From Microbacterium sp. (GTDB lineage Bacteria > Actinomycetota > Actinomycetes > Actinomycetales > Microbacteriaceae), in assembly GCF_031180975.1 (NCBI RefSeq), contig NZ_JAPSLI010000001.1:239521-303520 (forward strand): DNA of 64,000 nucleotides, in the 5' to 3' direction. A program made the position numbers and the translations under genes. The notes beneath the pieces are model-generated. The model was not told where the DNA came from, ran no database searches, and was given only the letters and a program-made list of their open reading frames with translations. The first letter of the stretch is position 1; every line of letters starts with the position of its first letter. Positions 63,745 to 64,000 of the stretch are shown here, piece after piece.

Positions 63745-64000
63745 GAGATCGCCCTCCGCGGCACGCGTGCGCCGATGCGCGTCACGATCTCGTAGTTGAT
63801 GGTGCCGGCGGCATCCGCCCAGTCGTCCGCCGACGGGTGACCGAGCGTCGGGTCGCCGAACACGATCACCTCGTCGCCGACCGCGACCTCCTGGTCGCCG
63901 ACGTCGACGACGAACTGGTCCATCGCCACCCGCCCGGCCACGGCGTGCGTGCGCCCGCCGATCAGCACCGGCCCGCGCGACGACGCCTGCCGCGGGATGC
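63741..64000 (-). CDS. alr: Alanine racemase, C-terminal part (cut by window edge)
   Basis: The last ~86 residues of a PLP-dependent alanine racemase, supplying D-alanine for peptidoglycan. VLIGGRTHAVAGRVAMDQFVVDVG and the EVIVFGDPTLGHPSADDWADAAGTINYEIVTRIGARVPR segment are the conserved C-terminal beta domain, including the CGRVAMDQ-type motif and the Asn-Tyr of TINYEI. The gene continues beyond 64000. It overlaps tsaE by 4 nt. Confidence 0.93.
   Translation of the reverse strand, partial: IPRQASSRGPVLIGGRTHAVAGRVAMDQFVVDVGDQEVAVGDEVIVFGDPTLGHPSADDWADAAGTINYEIVTRIGARVPRRAIS

Overview
The window is high-GC, gene-dense actinobacterial chromosome. It most resembles a Microbacteriaceae genome, probably Microbacterium or a close relative. 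The grounds are the gene families (DUF2510, DUF3817, DUF2277, GuaB3, an ECF42 sigma factor with a YciI partner), many leaderless starts that follow a TANNNT box by 5-9 nt, and palindromic dispersed repeats containing GGTCGTTGAGCGAG. That placement is inference. No rRNA, tRNA, CRISPR array, transposase or phage gene was seen.

Layout. 0.1-4.3 kb: TetR regulator, acyl-CoA dehydrogenase, small Cys-tail protein, phytoene-desaturase-like oxidoreductase. 4.3-4.7 kb: gene-free cluster of short repeats. 4.7-10.7 kb: convergent ATP-dependent DNA ligase and LigD-type polymerase, SseB-like protein, UvrD/PcrA helicase. 10.7-15.3 kb: YccF, glycerophosphodiester phosphodiesterase, Bax-inhibitor-like protein, GlsB/YeaQ protein, ECF42 sigma factor with YciI. 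15.4-32.2 kb: glycosyltransferase, guaA, DUF3817, DUF2510, a very large secreted nuclease/nucleotidase, SURF1, guaB3, PLP decarboxylase with sugar symporter, OsmC, DUF2277, guaB. 32.5-39.0 kb: branched-chain amino acid ABC transporter (livHMGF convergent with livK) and RarD. 57.5-64 kb: groES with two CIRCE-type operators, THUMP-like methyltransferase, and the alr-tsaE-tsaB-rimI-tsaD operon with two small membrane proteins.

The most unusual part is 39.0-57.3 kb. A PucR regulator sits divergent to a split glycine-dehydrogenase-like pair (gcvPA/gcvPB homologues) and an ATP-NAD-kinase-like gene. Beyond a VOC protein lies a seven-gene minus-strand operon: NMT1/THI5-type ABC transporter (ATPase, permease, binding lipoprotein), M24 metallohydrolase, two LLM-class flavin/F420 oxidoreductases, and a clear F420-dependent glucose-6-phosphate dehydrogenase (FGD). 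Divergent from it is a three-gene ABC importer that fits the proposed coenzyme F420-0 transporter. It converges on cofE (F420-0:gamma-glutamyl ligase), which is coupled to another FGD-family oxidoreductase. Read together, the locus could import F420-0, add the glutamate tail, reduce the cofactor with glucose 6-phosphate, and spend F420H2 on an imported substrate. No Fo or F420 core biosynthesis gene is present in the window. The substrate is unknown.
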